From NCBI RefSeq assembly GCF_028207065.1, contig NZ_JAQLFP010000011.1, positions 1-64,000 of the forward strand: 64,000 bases of DNA. Direction: 5' to 3'. This DNA is from Collinsella aerofaciens (GTDB taxonomy: Bacteria > Actinomycetota > Coriobacteriia > Coriobacteriales > Coriobacteriaceae). Position 1 is the stretch's first letter, and each line of letters starts with the position of its first letter. The notes under the pieces were generated by a model. It worked only from the letters and a program-made list of their open reading frames with translations. It did no database searches and was not told the origin of the DNA. Positions 23,392 through 33,991 of this stretch are shown in pieces. Made by a program: the position numbers and the translations under genes.

Positions 23392-24258
23392 CTAGCTCAC
23401 GATATGTGAGCTCATGTAGTCGATAAAGCGCCTCGTGGCGATCGGCATGGTATCCCAGCTGCGCCAGGCTGCCACGACGTCGCGTGAGGGAGCGTGCACG
23501 ATGGGACGCACGCAAATATCAGCCTGCATGCCCTCGACCGTACGCCGGTAGAGCATGCTCACGCCGAGGCCCTCCTCCACCATCGCCATAATGGTGTAGT
23601 CGTCGGTAACCTCACTTGTCACGTGCGGGGACAGCCCGTGCGCCGCGAATGCATCGAGCACCAGGCTCTGCTCGCCCTCATCCAGCAGCACAAACGGTTC
23701 GGACGCCAGGTCGGCAAGCGTCACCTTTTCCTTTGCCGCCAGTGGATGGACGGCTGGCAACAGCGCCACCAGCTCGTCGTGATAGACCACGCGTTTCTCG
23801 AGCCCCTCGGTAAATCCACGCGCCGTAAAGCAAAAGTCAACCACGCCATCGTGCACCCACTGGGCGTTGCGCGTGTAATCGCCCTGCTTGAGGGTAAAGC
23901 GCACGCCCGGATGCAGGGCCCCAAAGTCGCGGATCACGCGCGGCAACACAGTACGACTCACGTTGGTAAACGTCGCAATGCGAATGTCGGTCGACGAAAG
24001 CCCCAGCAACTCCTGGCGCTTGCCCTCGAGCTCGGCCTCGGCCGTTACGATCTGGCGCAGATACGGCAGATACTGTTTGCCGTCGCGCGTAAGCGAGACG
24101 CCCTGCTTGCCACGCTCGATAATCGTGGTGCCCAGCTCGCGCTCGAGCGCCTTGACGGCCTGGCTCACCGCGCTTTGCGTATAGCCCAGCGCGTCGGCGG
24201 CACGTTTCAGGCTGCCGCAATCGACCACCATACATACAATCTGATACCGCGATGCCAT
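23392..24258 (-). CDS. LysR-family transcriptional regulator
   Basis: This 288-aa protein has an HTH around residues 15-40 (G-S-L-K-R-A-A-D-A-L-G-Y-T-Q-S-A-V-S-Q) and a LysR effector domain. It diverges from the DMT transporter gene at 24417. A T-N11-A style dyad at 24320-24343 between them is a plausible binding site, so the exporter is its probable target. Confidence 0.9.
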   Translation of the reverse strand: MASRYQIVCMVVDCGSLKRAADALGYTQSAVSQAVKALERELGTTIIERGKQGVSLTRDGKQYLPYLRQIVTAEAELEGKRQELLGLSSTDIRIATFTNVSRTVLPRVIRDFGALHPGVRFTLKQGDYTRNAQWVHDGVVDFCFTARGFTEGLEKRVVYHDELVALLPAVHPLAAKEKVTLADLASEPFVLLDEGEQSLVLDAFAAHGLSPHVTSEVTDDYTIMAMVEEGLGVSMLYRRTVEGMQADICVRPIVHAPSRDVVAAWRSWDTMPIATRRFIDYMSSHIVS

Positions 24259-24319
24259 CGTGCCTCCACATCGATGTAGCCGTAAAACGTTTTGCCAGGG
24301 CTTTTTCTTCCAACATTAG

Positions 24320-24343
24320 TATTTCTTAATCATACTGAAGATA
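24320..24343. promoter_or_regulatory. Candidate LysR box
   Basis: tatttc and gaagata flank an 11-base centre in the LysR/DMT divergent gap, matching the loose T-N11-A plan of LysR sites. The arms are imperfect. Confidence 0.35.
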
Positions 24344-24416
24344 CATTCGCTTTACTACATCCATATCTGGGAGCAGAATCCTTTTTGCGAAACCGTTCTG
24401 TAACAAAAGGAGTCCC

Positions 24417-25319
24417 ATGGATCGCAAAAAAGCAATCGCGCTCTCATTTTCCGTTCCCGTCGCATGGGGCTTTTCGTACCCCCTCATGAAGATCGGCATG
24501 GACAGCATGAACGCCACGAGCATCGTCGCGCTGCGCTGCGTCATCGCTTTTGCGGCCTGCCTGCTGCTCTTCCACAAGCACGCGGTGCGCATCAACCGTG
24601 ACCTGATGGTCCGCGCCGCCATCATCGGCGCCATCATGGCAACCGAGATCACCTGCATGTGCCTGGGCTCCAGCCTCACCTCCGCCTCCACCGCCGGCTT
24701 TTTGCAGAGCCTGACGGTCGTAATCGTGCCGTTTGCCAACGCGGCCCTGCTGCGTCGCGCCCCCGAGCGCAAGGTGCTCATCGGCACCGCCGTCGTCACC
24801 TGCGGCATGTTGCTGCTCTCGGGCGCCGACTTTACCAGCCTGAATCCCGGCGCGATCATCATGCTGCTCTCGGCCTTTATCTATGCCGGCCACATTATCA
24901 TCGCCAAGCGCTTTGTCGAAGAAGTCGATTCGCTGGCTCTGGGCGTTTGGCAGCTGGGCTTCGGCGGCTTGTTCTCGGGTATCGCCGCATTTACCTTTGG
25001 CGGCTTCACGCTTCCCGGCACGCCGGGCGAGGTCGTAGTCGTCGTTGCCCTCGCACTCATCTGCTCTGCCTACGGCTTTATCACCCAGACGCTCGTGCAG
25101 CCCCACGTGCCTGCCGAGACCACCGGCTTCGCCTTCTCGCTCGAGCCGGTCTGCTCCGCCGTCTTCTCGTTCTTCCTGGTCGGCGAGGTCCTGAGCCCCA
25201 TCGCCTTCTTTGGCGCCGCCCTCATCCTCACCGGTGTCATGGTGGCAACCGTCGAGCTTCCTCGTCTTCGCGCACATGAACACGCTCGCATGGCAGGAGC
25301 GCCCGAGCGCGTCTCGTAG
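24417..25319 (+). CDS. EamA/DMT-family transporter
   Basis: This 300-aa protein has ten predicted helices in two EamA repeats (W-G-F-S-Y-P-L-M-K near residue 19; the second half starts around residue 150 at S-A-F-I-Y-A-G-H). The family exports amino acids or metabolites or recycles cell-wall precursors. Ribosome-binding site aaaaggag precedes ATG 24417. It is controlled, by inference, by the divergent LysR protein. Confidence 0.88.
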   Translation: MDRKKAIALSFSVPVAWGFSYPLMKIGMDSMNATSIVALRCVIAFAACLLLFHKHAVRINRDLMVRAAIIGAIMATEITCMCLGSSLTSASTAGFLQSLTVVIVPFANAALLRRAPERKVLIGTAVVTCGMLLLSGADFTSLNPGAIIMLLSAFIYAGHIIIAKRFVEEVDSLALGVWQLGFGGLFSGIAAFTFGGFTLPGTPGEVVVVVALALICSAYGFITQTLVQPHVPAETTGFAFSLEPVCSAVFSFFLVGEVLSPIAFFGAALILTGVMVATVELPRLRAHEHARMAGAPERVS

Positions 25320-25407
25320 ACCCCACTCTTCATACAGCCGTGGCATAAAGGCAACCGGTGCGCCTTTACAATAGATGCCAACAGAGCATCTGCCATAAAG
25401 GAGCCCC

Positions 25408-26133
25408 ATGGACACCGCAACCCGCGACCGCAACATAGCAACTTGGTTGGGCGATGCGCCGCAGCCGGTACGTGACACGACGAACCAGCTGCTCGAGCGC
25501 ATCGCCCTTTTACGTGCCGAGCAGACTATCTACCCGGCACAAGACGACATCCTCAATGCCCTCGCCTACACGCCGGCAGACCAAGCCAAAGTTGTCATCT
25601 TGGGTCAAGACCCCTATCACGGACCCAACCAGGCCATGGGGCTTTCGTTCTCGGTCCCCGCGACGCAAACCAAACTGCCGCCGAGCCTGCGCAACATCTA
25701 TAAGGAACTCAGCGCCGATCTGGGCTGCCCCATCCCCGCCACGGGAGACCTGACCCCATGGGCACAACAGGGCGTCCTGCTCCTCAACACTACGCTCACC
25801 GTGCGCGAGCATGCCGCCAATTCGCACGCCAAGCTGGGCTGGAGCACGCTCACCGACTATATTATCGAACGCTGCTGCCAGCTGCCCCAACCGGTAGTCT
25901 TTTTGGCATGGGGTCGCTTTGCCCAGCAGATGGTCGAGGGCAAGCTCGCCGCGACCGGCGCGAGAAAGGCAACCGGCAAGTTCTGTCTGGCCTCCACGCA
26001 TCCCTCACCGCTTTCGGCCAACCGTGCCACGGCAGAACTCCCCGCTTTTATGGGGTCGCGCCCCTTCTCCGCTGCCAATCGGCTACTCGAGCAGTACGGC
26101 TCGACCCCCGTCAACTGGACTTGCCTCGGCTAA
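25408..26133 (+). CDS. ung: Uracil-DNA glycosylase
   Basis: This 241-aa family 1 UDG has the water-activating motif G-Q-D-P-Y-H-G (residues ~66-72), the uracil-binding stretch L-L-L-N-T-T-L-T-V-R and the DNA-intercalation loop H-P-S-P-L-S (around residue 198). It removes uracil from DNA in base excision repair. Ribosome-binding site aaaggag precedes ATG 25408. A tacaat -10-like hexamer lies at 25367. A terminator shared with the SDR gene follows. Confidence 0.95.
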   Translation: MDTATRDRNIATWLGDAPQPVRDTTNQLLERIALLRAEQTIYPAQDDILNALAYTPADQAKVVILGQDPYHGPNQAMGLSFSVPATQTKLPPSLRNIYKELSADLGCPIPATGDLTPWAQQGVLLLNTTLTVREHAANSHAKLGWSTLTDYIIERCCQLPQPVVFLAWGRFAQQMVEGKLAATGARKATGKFCLASTHPSPLSANRATAELPAFMGSRPFSAANRLLEQYGSTPVNWTCLG

Positions 26134-26150
26134 AAATCAATACATCAAAA

Positions 26151-26182
26151 ACGCGCCCGACGGATTTCCATCGGACGCGTTT
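26151..26182. terminator. Terminator between convergent ung and SDR genes
   Basis: acgcgcccga pairs with tcggacgcgt with one mismatch; A and T tracts on either side allow bidirectional use. Confidence 0.6.
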
Positions 26183-26183
26183 C

Positions 26184-26864
26184 CTATTCGGGCCAAATAA
26201 ATTGTGTGCGGCCGGCCTCGCCGCCATCGATCAGCAGGCTCTGCCCGGTCATAAACCGGTTGGTCACGCCCACAAAGTAGATCCACTCGGCGATCTCTTG
26301 GGCGGTGGCCCAGCGTTTAAGCGGCGTGAGCTCCATAATCTGGTTCCACAGGTGCTCGTCTTCCATCACGCAACGATTGAGCGGCGTGATAACGCCGCCC
26401 GGGTCCACACTGTTGGCGATGGCCTGCGGCGCCAGGCGGTTTGCAAGGTTCTTGGTGTAGGCGATAACGCCACCCTTGCTGGCAGCATAGGCGGGAAACT
26501 CCGATCCCGTATGTCCGCTCGCCGACCCCACATTGACCACGGATTGGATAGCAGGCGCCGGCTTGGCGGCAAGCCCCTCTCCCACAAAGGCGTAGCGCTC
26601 GGTCACGTTGATGGTGCCACGCAGGTTGGCGGCAATGTCATCGGCCGAATCCTGCGTACCGGCAACGTTCACGATTACCTGAGGCTCAAGGTCGCCTGGA
26701 AACGAGTTAGGCTCGCGTACATCAACGATCAGATGGCGGTAGCGCTCGTGCTCAACCGTCGCCGGCAGCAGGTCAAAGCCCACGACCTCGTGGCCCTCGT
26801 CCAAAAAGCGCTGCACGCACGCGGCTCCGATACCGCCCGAAGCGCCCGTGATCAAAACCCGCAT
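26184..26864 (-). CDS. Short-chain dehydrogenase/reductase
   Basis: This 226-aa SDR has the NAD(P)-binding loop G-A-S-G-G-I-G (residues ~7-13), N-V-A-G near 67, the catalytic Ser in N-V-G-S-A-S-G and Y-A-A-S-K. The acidic residue after the second strand (V-V-G-F-D-L) suggests NAD(H) preference. The substrate is not evident. It starts 10 bp after the VUT-type transporter gene on the same strand, so the two are probably cotranscribed. Confidence 0.88.
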   Translation of the reverse strand: MRVLITGASGGIGAACVQRFLDEGHEVVGFDLLPATVEHERYRHLIVDVREPNSFPGDLEPQVIVNVAGTQDSADDIAANLRGTINVTERYAFVGEGLAAKPAPAIQSVVNVGSASGHTGSEFPAYAASKGGVIAYTKNLANRLAPQAIANSVDPGGVITPLNRCVMEDEHLWNQIMELTPLKRWATAQEIAEWIYFVGVTNRFMTGQSLLIDGGEAGRTQFIWPE

Positions 26865-26873
26865 ACTTGCTCC

Positions 26874-27596
26874 TTAGGCGGTTGCGTGACGCTCGAGATA
26901 CTCGGCACCCACGTTCTCGCGCTCCCAGCCGCGCACGACCTTGTAGCCCACGGGGCTCAGGAAGACCTCGCACAGCAGCTCGGCAACAGCGCCGGTCAGC
27001 GAGCACATAAGGACCTGCACCCAGGTCCAACCAAAGAACGTATGGCTCACCACAATGGCAAAGACCAGATTGTCGATAAACTGGCCAACACCCGTGGACA
27101 CATAGGAGCGGAAGGCAAAGCTCGCAAAGTTATTCTTTTTGAGCATACGGCCGAGCGACTGGTTGAGCGTGGAGTTCACCACGGCAGAAACGAGCATTGC
27201 CAGCGAAGAGCCCAACACCACGTACCAGGTGCCGCCGATGGTGGCGTTAAGGGCGGTGTTGACCTCGATCATGCCCGTGTCATAGTAGGCGCCCCACATG
27301 CCGGGCGTGAGCGAGCACAGCCAAAAGCACAGGCTTACGGCCAGGTTGACCGCCAGCGCGAGGATAGAGATTTTGATGGATGCCTTGGCGCCAAAACGCT
27401 TGCAGATCATGTCCTGGCACAAAAACGAGACCCAGCTCACCACAAAGCCGCAGTCGAGCGCCAGATATGGCAGGCTGATAAGCTCTTTGTTGGCCAGCAG
27501 GTTCATCATGATGACACTCACGAAAAACAGCGAAACCGTTGCCGCGGGAATGCTCCGCAACAGGACCTTGTAGTCCTCCATGACCTTCTTGATCAT
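26874..27596 (-). CDS. VUT/YhhQ-family transporter (queuosine precursor type)
   Basis: This 240-aa protein has six or seven membrane segments. The conserved F-R-S-Y-V-S-T-G-V-G-Q-F-I-D-N block (residues ~162-176) is typical of the VUT_1 family, which includes YhhQ, an importer of queuosine precursors. Other family members move unknown vitamins or nucleobases, so the substrate is inferred. I saw no convincing preQ1 riboswitch in the 150-bp leader. Ribosome-binding site aaaggag precedes ATG 27596. Confidence 0.75.
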   Translation of the reverse strand: MIKKVMEDYKVLLRSIPAATVSLFFVSVIMMNLLANKELISLPYLALDCGFVVSWVSFLCQDMICKRFGAKASIKISILALAVNLAVSLCFWLCSLTPGMWGAYYDTGMIEVNTALNATIGGTWYVVLGSSLAMLVSAVVNSTLNQSLGRMLKKNNFASFAFRSYVSTGVGQFIDNLVFAIVVSHTFFGWTWVQVLMCSLTGAVAELLCEVFLSPVGYKVVRGWERENVGAEYLERHATA

Positions 27597-27681
27597 TATG
27601 TACTCCTTTGGTTTTAGGTTTAACGAGCAGGATATCGGACCCGAACTGCTCGGACGTCACGGGCTTGAGACGACGATGGGT

Positions 27682-27710
27682 ATAATAGCCGCTCACACGG
27701 CATCAGGCAA
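27682..27710 (-). promoter_or_regulatory. Sigma-70-type promoter for the VUT transporter/SDR operon
   Basis: On the minus strand, ttgcct (27710-27705), a 17-base spacer and tattat (27687-27682) form a good promoter ~85 bp upstream of ATG 27596. Confidence 0.5.
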
Positions 27711-27752
27711 GCAAACGACGCGGCAGCCCCACAGGGCCACCGCGCCGATGCA

Positions 27753-29366
<1,614 letters not shown>

Positions 29367-29504
29367 GCGGATCCTTTCTTGCATTGAGTGCATTACGTCG
29401 ATGTAACCGTACTATTGTAGCCGCGAAACCTCGCCATAGGGCACCTATCAGGACAAATTCATTAGCCGAGCTCGCTGTGCACCGGGCAGCCGCCTCAAGG
29501 ACTG

Positions 29505-29800
29505 TCTCAATCTGCAACAGATAGACGGGTTTTGAGCCTCTACCTGTTACAGATCGAGACAAACCGGCAGGCCCGCCGGCACAATCTCAACCTGTAACAT
29601 CTAGCCGTCTAAATCAGGTCTAACTGTTACAAATCGAGATAAACAGGAAGGCAGGCAACCAATGTCTCAATCTGTAACATCTAGCCGCGCAAATCGACTC
29701 TTACCGTTACAGATCAAGACAAATAGGCAGGCGGGCAAATAACATCTCAATCTGTAACAGCAAGCGATCCAAAACGGACCTAGGTGTTACAGATTGAGAT
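29505..29800. repeat. Eight-copy alternating repeat array, exact 40-bp pitch
   Basis: The ~15-bp word tctcaatctgtaaca starts at 29505, 29585, 29665 and 29745. Its reverse complement (tgttacagatygaga) starts at 29545, 29625, 29705 and 29785. The pitch is exactly 40 bp and orientation alternates at every step, giving four 80-bp units. Segments inside a pair are 25 bp and loosely conserved (tctagccg.. , aaatc.g.ct); segments between pairs are 24 bp and G/A-rich (aggcaggcgggcaa). The array fills the gap between prfC and the GntR operon. No reading frame crosses it. Confidence 0.9.
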
Positions 29801-29847
29801 TGTTTTGGAGCAAGCGCGGCGCCGGCGGGCTATTCCACATTTAGCTC

Positions 29848-29877
29848 TTGCGTAACTGTGCATAGTGTATATATACT
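29848..29877 (+). promoter_or_regulatory. Promoter of the GntR-ABC operon
   Basis: ttgcgt (29848-29853), an 18-base spacer and tatact (29872-29877), ~50 bp upstream of the GTG start at 29926. Confidence 0.5.
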
Positions 29878-29898
29878 GTGCTTACCGGTTATATACAC
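29865..29898. promoter_or_regulatory. Operator-like palindrome over the GntR promoter
   Basis: gtgtatata (29865-29873) and tatatacac (29890-29898) are perfect inverted arms, overlapping the -10 and start site. YtrA-type GntR regulators usually repress their own operon from such sites. Confidence 0.5.
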
Positions 29899-29925
29899 GT
29901 GTAGCCCAACAGCTAAGGAGCCGCT

Positions 29926-30306
29926 GTGGACATCATCCTATCCAATTCGAGCGACAAGCCCATCTACGAGCAGATATCCTCGCAGGTCAAAGCGCAGATC
30001 CTTTCGGGCGCACTCGCTGCGGGAGCCAAACTACCCAGCATCCGTACGCTCGCGAGCGACCTCGGCGTGAGCGTCATCACCACCAAGCGCGCCTACGCCG
30101 ACCTGGAGCAACTCGGCTTTATCTGCACCGTGCAGGGCAAGGGCTGCTTTGTCGCCGAGGGCAACCAGGAACTCTTGCGCGAAAACCAGCTCTGCCATAT
30201 CGAAGAGTTGCTTGCGCAGGCCGCTACGCAGGCCGAAACCCTGGGCGTCACGCGCGACAAATTGCACGAGATGCTCGACCTTGTAGCCCCCGAAACCATG
30301 CAGTAG
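29926..30306 (+). CDS. GntR-family regulator, YtrA type
   Basis: This 126-aa protein has a GntR winged helix (P-I-Y-E-Q-I-S-S-Q-V-K, L-P-S-I-R-T-L-A-S-D-L-G-V-S) followed by only ~50 residues, the short C-terminal tail of the YtrA subfamily. Such regulators repress adjacent ABC transporter genes. GTG start 29926 has aaggag upstream. It is the first gene of an operon with the ABC genes at 30330 and 31208, and a palindrome covers the promoter. Confidence 0.92.
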   Translation: MDIILSNSSDKPIYEQISSQVKAQILSGALAAGAKLPSIRTLASDLGVSVITTKRAYADLEQLGFICTVQGKGCFVAEGNQELLRENQLCHIEELLAQAATQAETLGVTRDKLHEMLDLVAPETMQ

Positions 30307-30329
30307 CCATCTGCAAGAAAGGCTATACC

Positions 30330-31211
30330 ATGCAAAACCTTTTAGAACTCAAAGGCATCTCACGCCGTGTGAGCGACCGTTTTTCGCTGCGTGATGTCAC
30401 GCTCGCTGTGGAGCCCGGCCAGATCGTTGGCTTTGTGGGCGCAAACGGCGCCGGCAAGACAACGACCATTCGTGCCGCGCTCGGGCTTATAAAGCTCGAT
30501 GCCGGCGAGGTGCATCTGTTTGGACAGCACTGCGACGCCAACGCGCCCGGCGAGGCACAGCGTCACCTGCGCTCCCGCGTCGGTCTTGTCCTGGACACGT
30601 GTCCTTTCCCCTCCACGCTCAAGGTAGGCCAGATCGAGAGGCTCGTAGGCCCGGCGTACCCCACGTGGAGTAGCGAAACGTTCGCCGGATTCATCAACCG
30701 ATTTGGCCTCGATCCCAGGACAAAGGTCAAGGACCTCTCCCGCGGCATGGGCATGAAACTGCAGCTTGCCTGTGCGCTCAGCCACAATGCCAAGCTGCTC
30801 GTTTTGGACGAAGCCACCGCGGGCCTCGATCCCATGGCACGCGAGGAACTGCTTGATGAGCTGCTTGCCTTTGTCGCCGACGGCCAGCGCAGCGTGCTGC
30901 TCTCGAGCCACATTACGTCCGACCTCGATCGCACTGCCGACCGCGTCATCTGTATCGATAACGGCTCGATTGTGTTTGACCTGCCGCGCGAGGACATTAC
31001 CGACCGCGCCGGCATCGCCCACTGTACCCAAGCACAGGCCGCCGAGCTTACGGCTTGCGTCGAAGGCGCCCGCGCCGCCCACCACGCCTACAGCGTGGAC
31101 GTGCTCGTGCCCAACCGTCGCGATACGCTCGAGGCCTTTCCCGAAATTCCCTGCGATCGGGCAACCATTGATGACTATCTGCGCCTCATGCTGAAAGGGG
31201 CTTCGAAATGA
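30330..31211 (+). CDS. ABC transporter ATP-binding protein
   Basis: This 293-aa protein has Walker A G-A-N-G-A-G-K-T-T (residues ~37-45), signature L-S-R-G-M-G-M-K, Walker B L-L-V-L-D-E-A-T-A-G-L-D and an H-loop S-S-H-I. It resembles the ATPases of ABC-2 exporters found with YtrA regulators, often induced by cell-wall antibiotics. ATG 30330 has aagaaagg upstream. The next gene overlaps its end by four bases, so they are translationally coupled. Confidence 0.92.
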   Translation: MQNLLELKGISRRVSDRFSLRDVTLAVEPGQIVGFVGANGAGKTTTIRAALGLIKLDAGEVHLFGQHCDANAPGEAQRHLRSRVGLVLDTCPFPSTLKVGQIERLVGPAYPTWSSETFAGFINRFGLDPRTKVKDLSRGMGMKLQLACALSHNAKLLVLDEATAGLDPMAREELLDELLAFVADGQRSVLLSSHITSDLDRTADRVICIDNGSIVFDLPREDITDRAGIAHCTQAQAAELTACVEGARAAHHAYSVDVLVPNRRDTLEAFPEIPCDRATIDDYLRLMLKGASK

Positions 31212-31906
31212 AACGCGCCTTTATGTCCGAGCTCGCCATCGTTCGCACGCTTATCCCGAGTATCGCGGGCGTCGGCCTGTTCATATTCGTCGTGCTGACT
31301 CTCGCCAACGCATCGGATGGAGATTCCGGCATGAGTGCCGGCGCCTGCGCGGTCAGCGCCATGTCGCCCATCATGGTCATGAGCTCGCTGGCCGGCTTCG
31401 ACAATCAAAACGGATGGGAGCGTTATCGGGCGACGCTGCCCTTCTCGCGCAAAGACATTATTTGTGCCCGCTACCTGTGCATCGTTGTCTTCTCGGCCAT
31501 CATGGCCTGCGCCGCCGTGCTTTTGAACATCATCGTCCTTCCGCTCTTCAACAGTGCGGGCGTGACCTCGACAGGACAAACCGTCTTTGAGATCGCAATC
31601 GCCTCAGCAGCCTCGATGCTCATCTCACTCATGATGGTATTTCTGGCGCAGCCGCTGTTCTTTCGCTTTGGACACATGGAGGCGCTGCGCCTTTCCGTCG
31701 GCCTGTTTGCCCTGCTCGGATGCCTTGCCATGGCCGCACTGAGCTCCTCCAACCCCATCAGCAACTGGCTTATGTCGATTGCCGGGGCGAACCCCGATCC
31801 TGCCGTCCTCGGCTGTCTGTGCGCAGGAATTGCCGCGCTGGCCCTCGTGCTATGTGCACTGAGCTGCGCCGTCAGCACCAAGGTTTATCGAGTACGCGAT
31901 CTGTAA
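31208..31906 (+). CDS. ABC-2 type transporter permease
   Basis: This 232-aa membrane protein has six hydrophobic segments. The stretch M-S-S-L-A-G-F-D-N-Q-N-G-W-E-R-Y-R-A-T-L-P between helices 2 and 3 is typical of small ABC-2 permeases paired with YtrA regulators. It overlaps the ATPase gene (atga). The transported molecule is unknown. Confidence 0.85.
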   Translation: MKRAFMSELAIVRTLIPSIAGVGLFIFVVLTLANASDGDSGMSAGACAVSAMSPIMVMSSLAGFDNQNGWERYRATLPFSRKDIICARYLCIVVFSAIMACAAVLLNIIVLPLFNSAGVTSTGQTVFEIAIASAASMLISLMMVFLAQPLFFRFGHMEALRLSVGLFALLGCLAMAALSSSNPISNWLMSIAGANPDPAVLGCLCAGIAALALVLCALSCAVSTKVYRVRDL

Positions 31907-31994
31907 GCATGCGAGTCTCGATCCACGAAGGGAGTGATCGCCCCCTCCCCGCAAATCCGTGGCAAACGGCATGTCCCCGGCGTGCGCCACCGTG

Positions 31995-33296
31995 CTACTC
32001 GCACAGCGGCTTGGGCAGCGGAATGCCTGCCGCAATGACGGCGGCGATGATCATGCAGACGATACCCTTGAGCGGGAAGCACATAAGCAGCAGGCCCACG
32101 ACCATGACGGGCTGACGCATAACGGCGCCCATCGTCGAGGCGGTGCAGACGGCGACGCAAAAGACCGGATCGGTGCCGGTAAGGATAGCGAAGCCGTAGC
32201 CCAGGCTCACGCCCGAAAAGATGATGGGGAAGAAGTGACCGCCGCGCCAGCCCAGGTTGATGAGGGCGGGCGTCAGCATGGCCTTGACCAGACCGGTTGC
32301 AATAAGCACGCCGGCGGGGATGGTCAGATAGGTTTCCATAAGCACGTCGGCCTGCGTCTCGCCGGCAAACATGGTGAAGGGCAGAGCCGTACCGCAGGCG
32401 GCAAGTACCAGACCGGACAGTATGGCCTTGGCGACGGGGCGCTCCCCCATCGCGTGCGCCAGAGCCTCGCTCGCGTGCTCCGAGACAAAGTACAGCCAGC
32501 CGCAGACCGTGCCGACGAGCGACAGGGGGATAAGCCAGGCAAGCTCAAGGTTACCCACCTGGGCGGCCTCGAACCTCGGCATGCCCATGCCGCCGCCCAT
32601 AAGCTGGCCGAGCAGCAGGTAGGTACCCAGACCGCCGGCAATCGCAATGCCGTAGACCACGGTCTTTTGCGCCTTGGGAAGCTTGATCGTGATCTCATCG
32701 GACGCGGACTCATCGTCATTAGCGCCCTGGCCGTCGGCGCTACCGGCGAGCGGTGCCACAAAGCCAAACACGGGCGCGGTGAAGAGCGCCGTCAGGGCAG
32801 CCTGAGTACCCAGCAGCGTGAGCTGCCTAAACTCGGCGCCAAAGCGACGCATGCGGTCGCCGACCCAGCTGCACAGGCCCGCGATAACGCCGGTCAGGCC
32901 GGCCTCCGGTCCAATACTTCCACCAAACAGCAGCGGCAGCAATGCCGCGAGCGAAAGCTTGCCAAGGTTGTCGTACGGGTAGCACCCGTCTTGCTTAACC
33001 TTAGCCATCACCTGGTTGAGGTCATCGGTCTTGGTGCCCGTAAGCTTTTCGTACAGACCGATCAGCAGGCCGCCCAGGAGGCAGACGAAAAACGGGTACG
33101 GCAGAAAGCCAAACGGGCCGCTTACGAGCTCGGGCGAAGCGACGCCCAGCATATGCGGGATCTCGGTCCATAGATAGTCGATACCGTGCTCCATCGCAAA
33201 AAAGAACAGCCAGACCGCGGCGCCTGCAAACGCACCGGTCACGGCAACGCTCACTAAAAACAACGCACGATTTTTGGGCTTTGCAAGGTTATCCAT
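31995..33296 (-). CDS. ClC-family chloride channel / antiporter
   Basis: This 433-aa polytopic protein contains the ClC selectivity segment G-G-S-I-G-P-E-A-G (around residue 125) and a second G-x-F/H-F-P-type segment W-R-G-G-H-F-F-P near residue 345. The signature G-S-G-I-P is replaced by less typical sequence. A ~25-residue acidic insertion (A-N-D-D-E-S-A-S-D-E) sits mid-protein. Channel or proton-coupled exchanger cannot be decided. Ribosome-binding site gggagg precedes ATG 33296. Confidence 0.85.
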   Translation of the reverse strand: MDNLAKPKNRALFLVSVAVTGAFAGAAVWLFFFAMEHGIDYLWTEIPHMLGVASPELVSGPFGFLPYPFFVCLLGGLLIGLYEKLTGTKTDDLNQVMAKVKQDGCYPYDNLGKLSLAALLPLLFGGSIGPEAGLTGVIAGLCSWVGDRMRRFGAEFRQLTLLGTQAALTALFTAPVFGFVAPLAGSADGQGANDDESASDEITIKLPKAQKTVVYGIAIAGGLGTYLLLGQLMGGGMGMPRFEAAQVGNLELAWLIPLSLVGTVCGWLYFVSEHASEALAHAMGERPVAKAILSGLVLAACGTALPFTMFAGETQADVLMETYLTIPAGVLIATGLVKAMLTPALINLGWRGGHFFPIIFSGVSLGYGFAILTGTDPVFCVAVCTASTMGAVMRQPVMVVGLLLMCFPLKGIVCMIIAAVIAAGIPLPKPLCE

Positions 33297-33421
33297 CGGG
33301 GCCTCCCGTGGTCAAAATCGACAAGGATACGTTTTATTGTAGAGCGAGCGTTACCCGAACGAGCCAACCGTCTGCGCCGCAAACGGCACCATTGGGAGTC
33401 ATAGTGGGGCAGGCTCAAGAC

Positions 33422-33955
33422 TTATCCGTTGATAATCGAGGCAATCTCGCGCAAATCGTCGGCAAAGTAGATGCCGTGCTGGCGCCTCGGGCTCGAAAGC
33501 CCTTTATCAATCATGCGTCCGAGCAGCGCCTTGAGATCGTTGTAGTAACCGTCCAGGTTATACAGGATGCACGGCGCGCTCAGATGCCCCAGCGACACGG
33601 CCGACATGACCTCGGCAATCTCCTCGAGCGTACCCGTCCCGCCGGGAAAGGCAATGAAGGCATCACCAAGCTCGATCATCTTGGCCTTGCGCTCGGCCAT
33701 GTCGCTCGTCACGATGAGGTCGTCGATGCCATCGTGCTGAAACTCGGCCTCGATAAAAAAGCTCGGCTCCACGCCCGTCACGTGTCCACCGGCATCGAGC
33801 ACGCTATCGGCGAGCGCGCCCATCAAGCCCGACTTGGACCCGCCGTATACCAACGCGTGTCCGTTAGCGCCAATCCAGTTGCCCAGCTCCTGCACCGCGG
33901 GCAGAAACGCCGGGTCATTACCGACGCTGGCACCCAGATACACGGTGATATTCAT
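33422..33955 (-). CDS. LOG-family nucleoside 5'-monophosphate phosphoribohydrolase
   Basis: This 177-aa Rossmann-fold protein has V-Y-G-G-S-K-S-G-L-M-G near residue 37 and the LOG motif P-G-G-T-G-T-L-E-E near residue 104. LOG enzymes hydrolyse cytokinin riboside monophosphates; in gut bacteria AMP or related nucleotides are the likely substrates. Ribosome-binding site gaggggg precedes ATG 33955. The K+ channel gene lies just upstream on the same strand (37-bp gap). Confidence 0.88.
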   Translation of the reverse strand: MNITVYLGASVGNDPAFLPAVQELGNWIGANGHALVYGGSKSGLMGALADSVLDAGGHVTGVEPSFFIEAEFQHDGIDDLIVTSDMAERKAKMIELGDAFIAFPGGTGTLEEIAEVMSAVSLGHLSAPCILYNLDGYYNDLKALLGRMIDKGLSSPRRQHGIYFADDLREIASIING

Positions 33956-33991
33956 ATTCAGTCCCCCTCATCGTGACGCACGGCGCCCGTT

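Noticed and set aside
21929..23515. 528-aa reading frame opposite the MATE gene
   Set aside because: It is the antisense of a real transporter gene, with composition dominated by Asp, Gly and His typical of high-GC shadow frames.
27597..27690. preQ1 riboswitch before the VUT-type transporter gene
   Set aside because: A hairpin (gagcag/ctgctc) and ccaaaggag near the start recall preQ1-II, but the pseudoknot partner and conserved loop bases are missing.
29505..29800. CRISPR array
   Set aside because: Repeats are ~15 bp and alternate in orientation, spacers resemble each other, and no cas gene is in the window.
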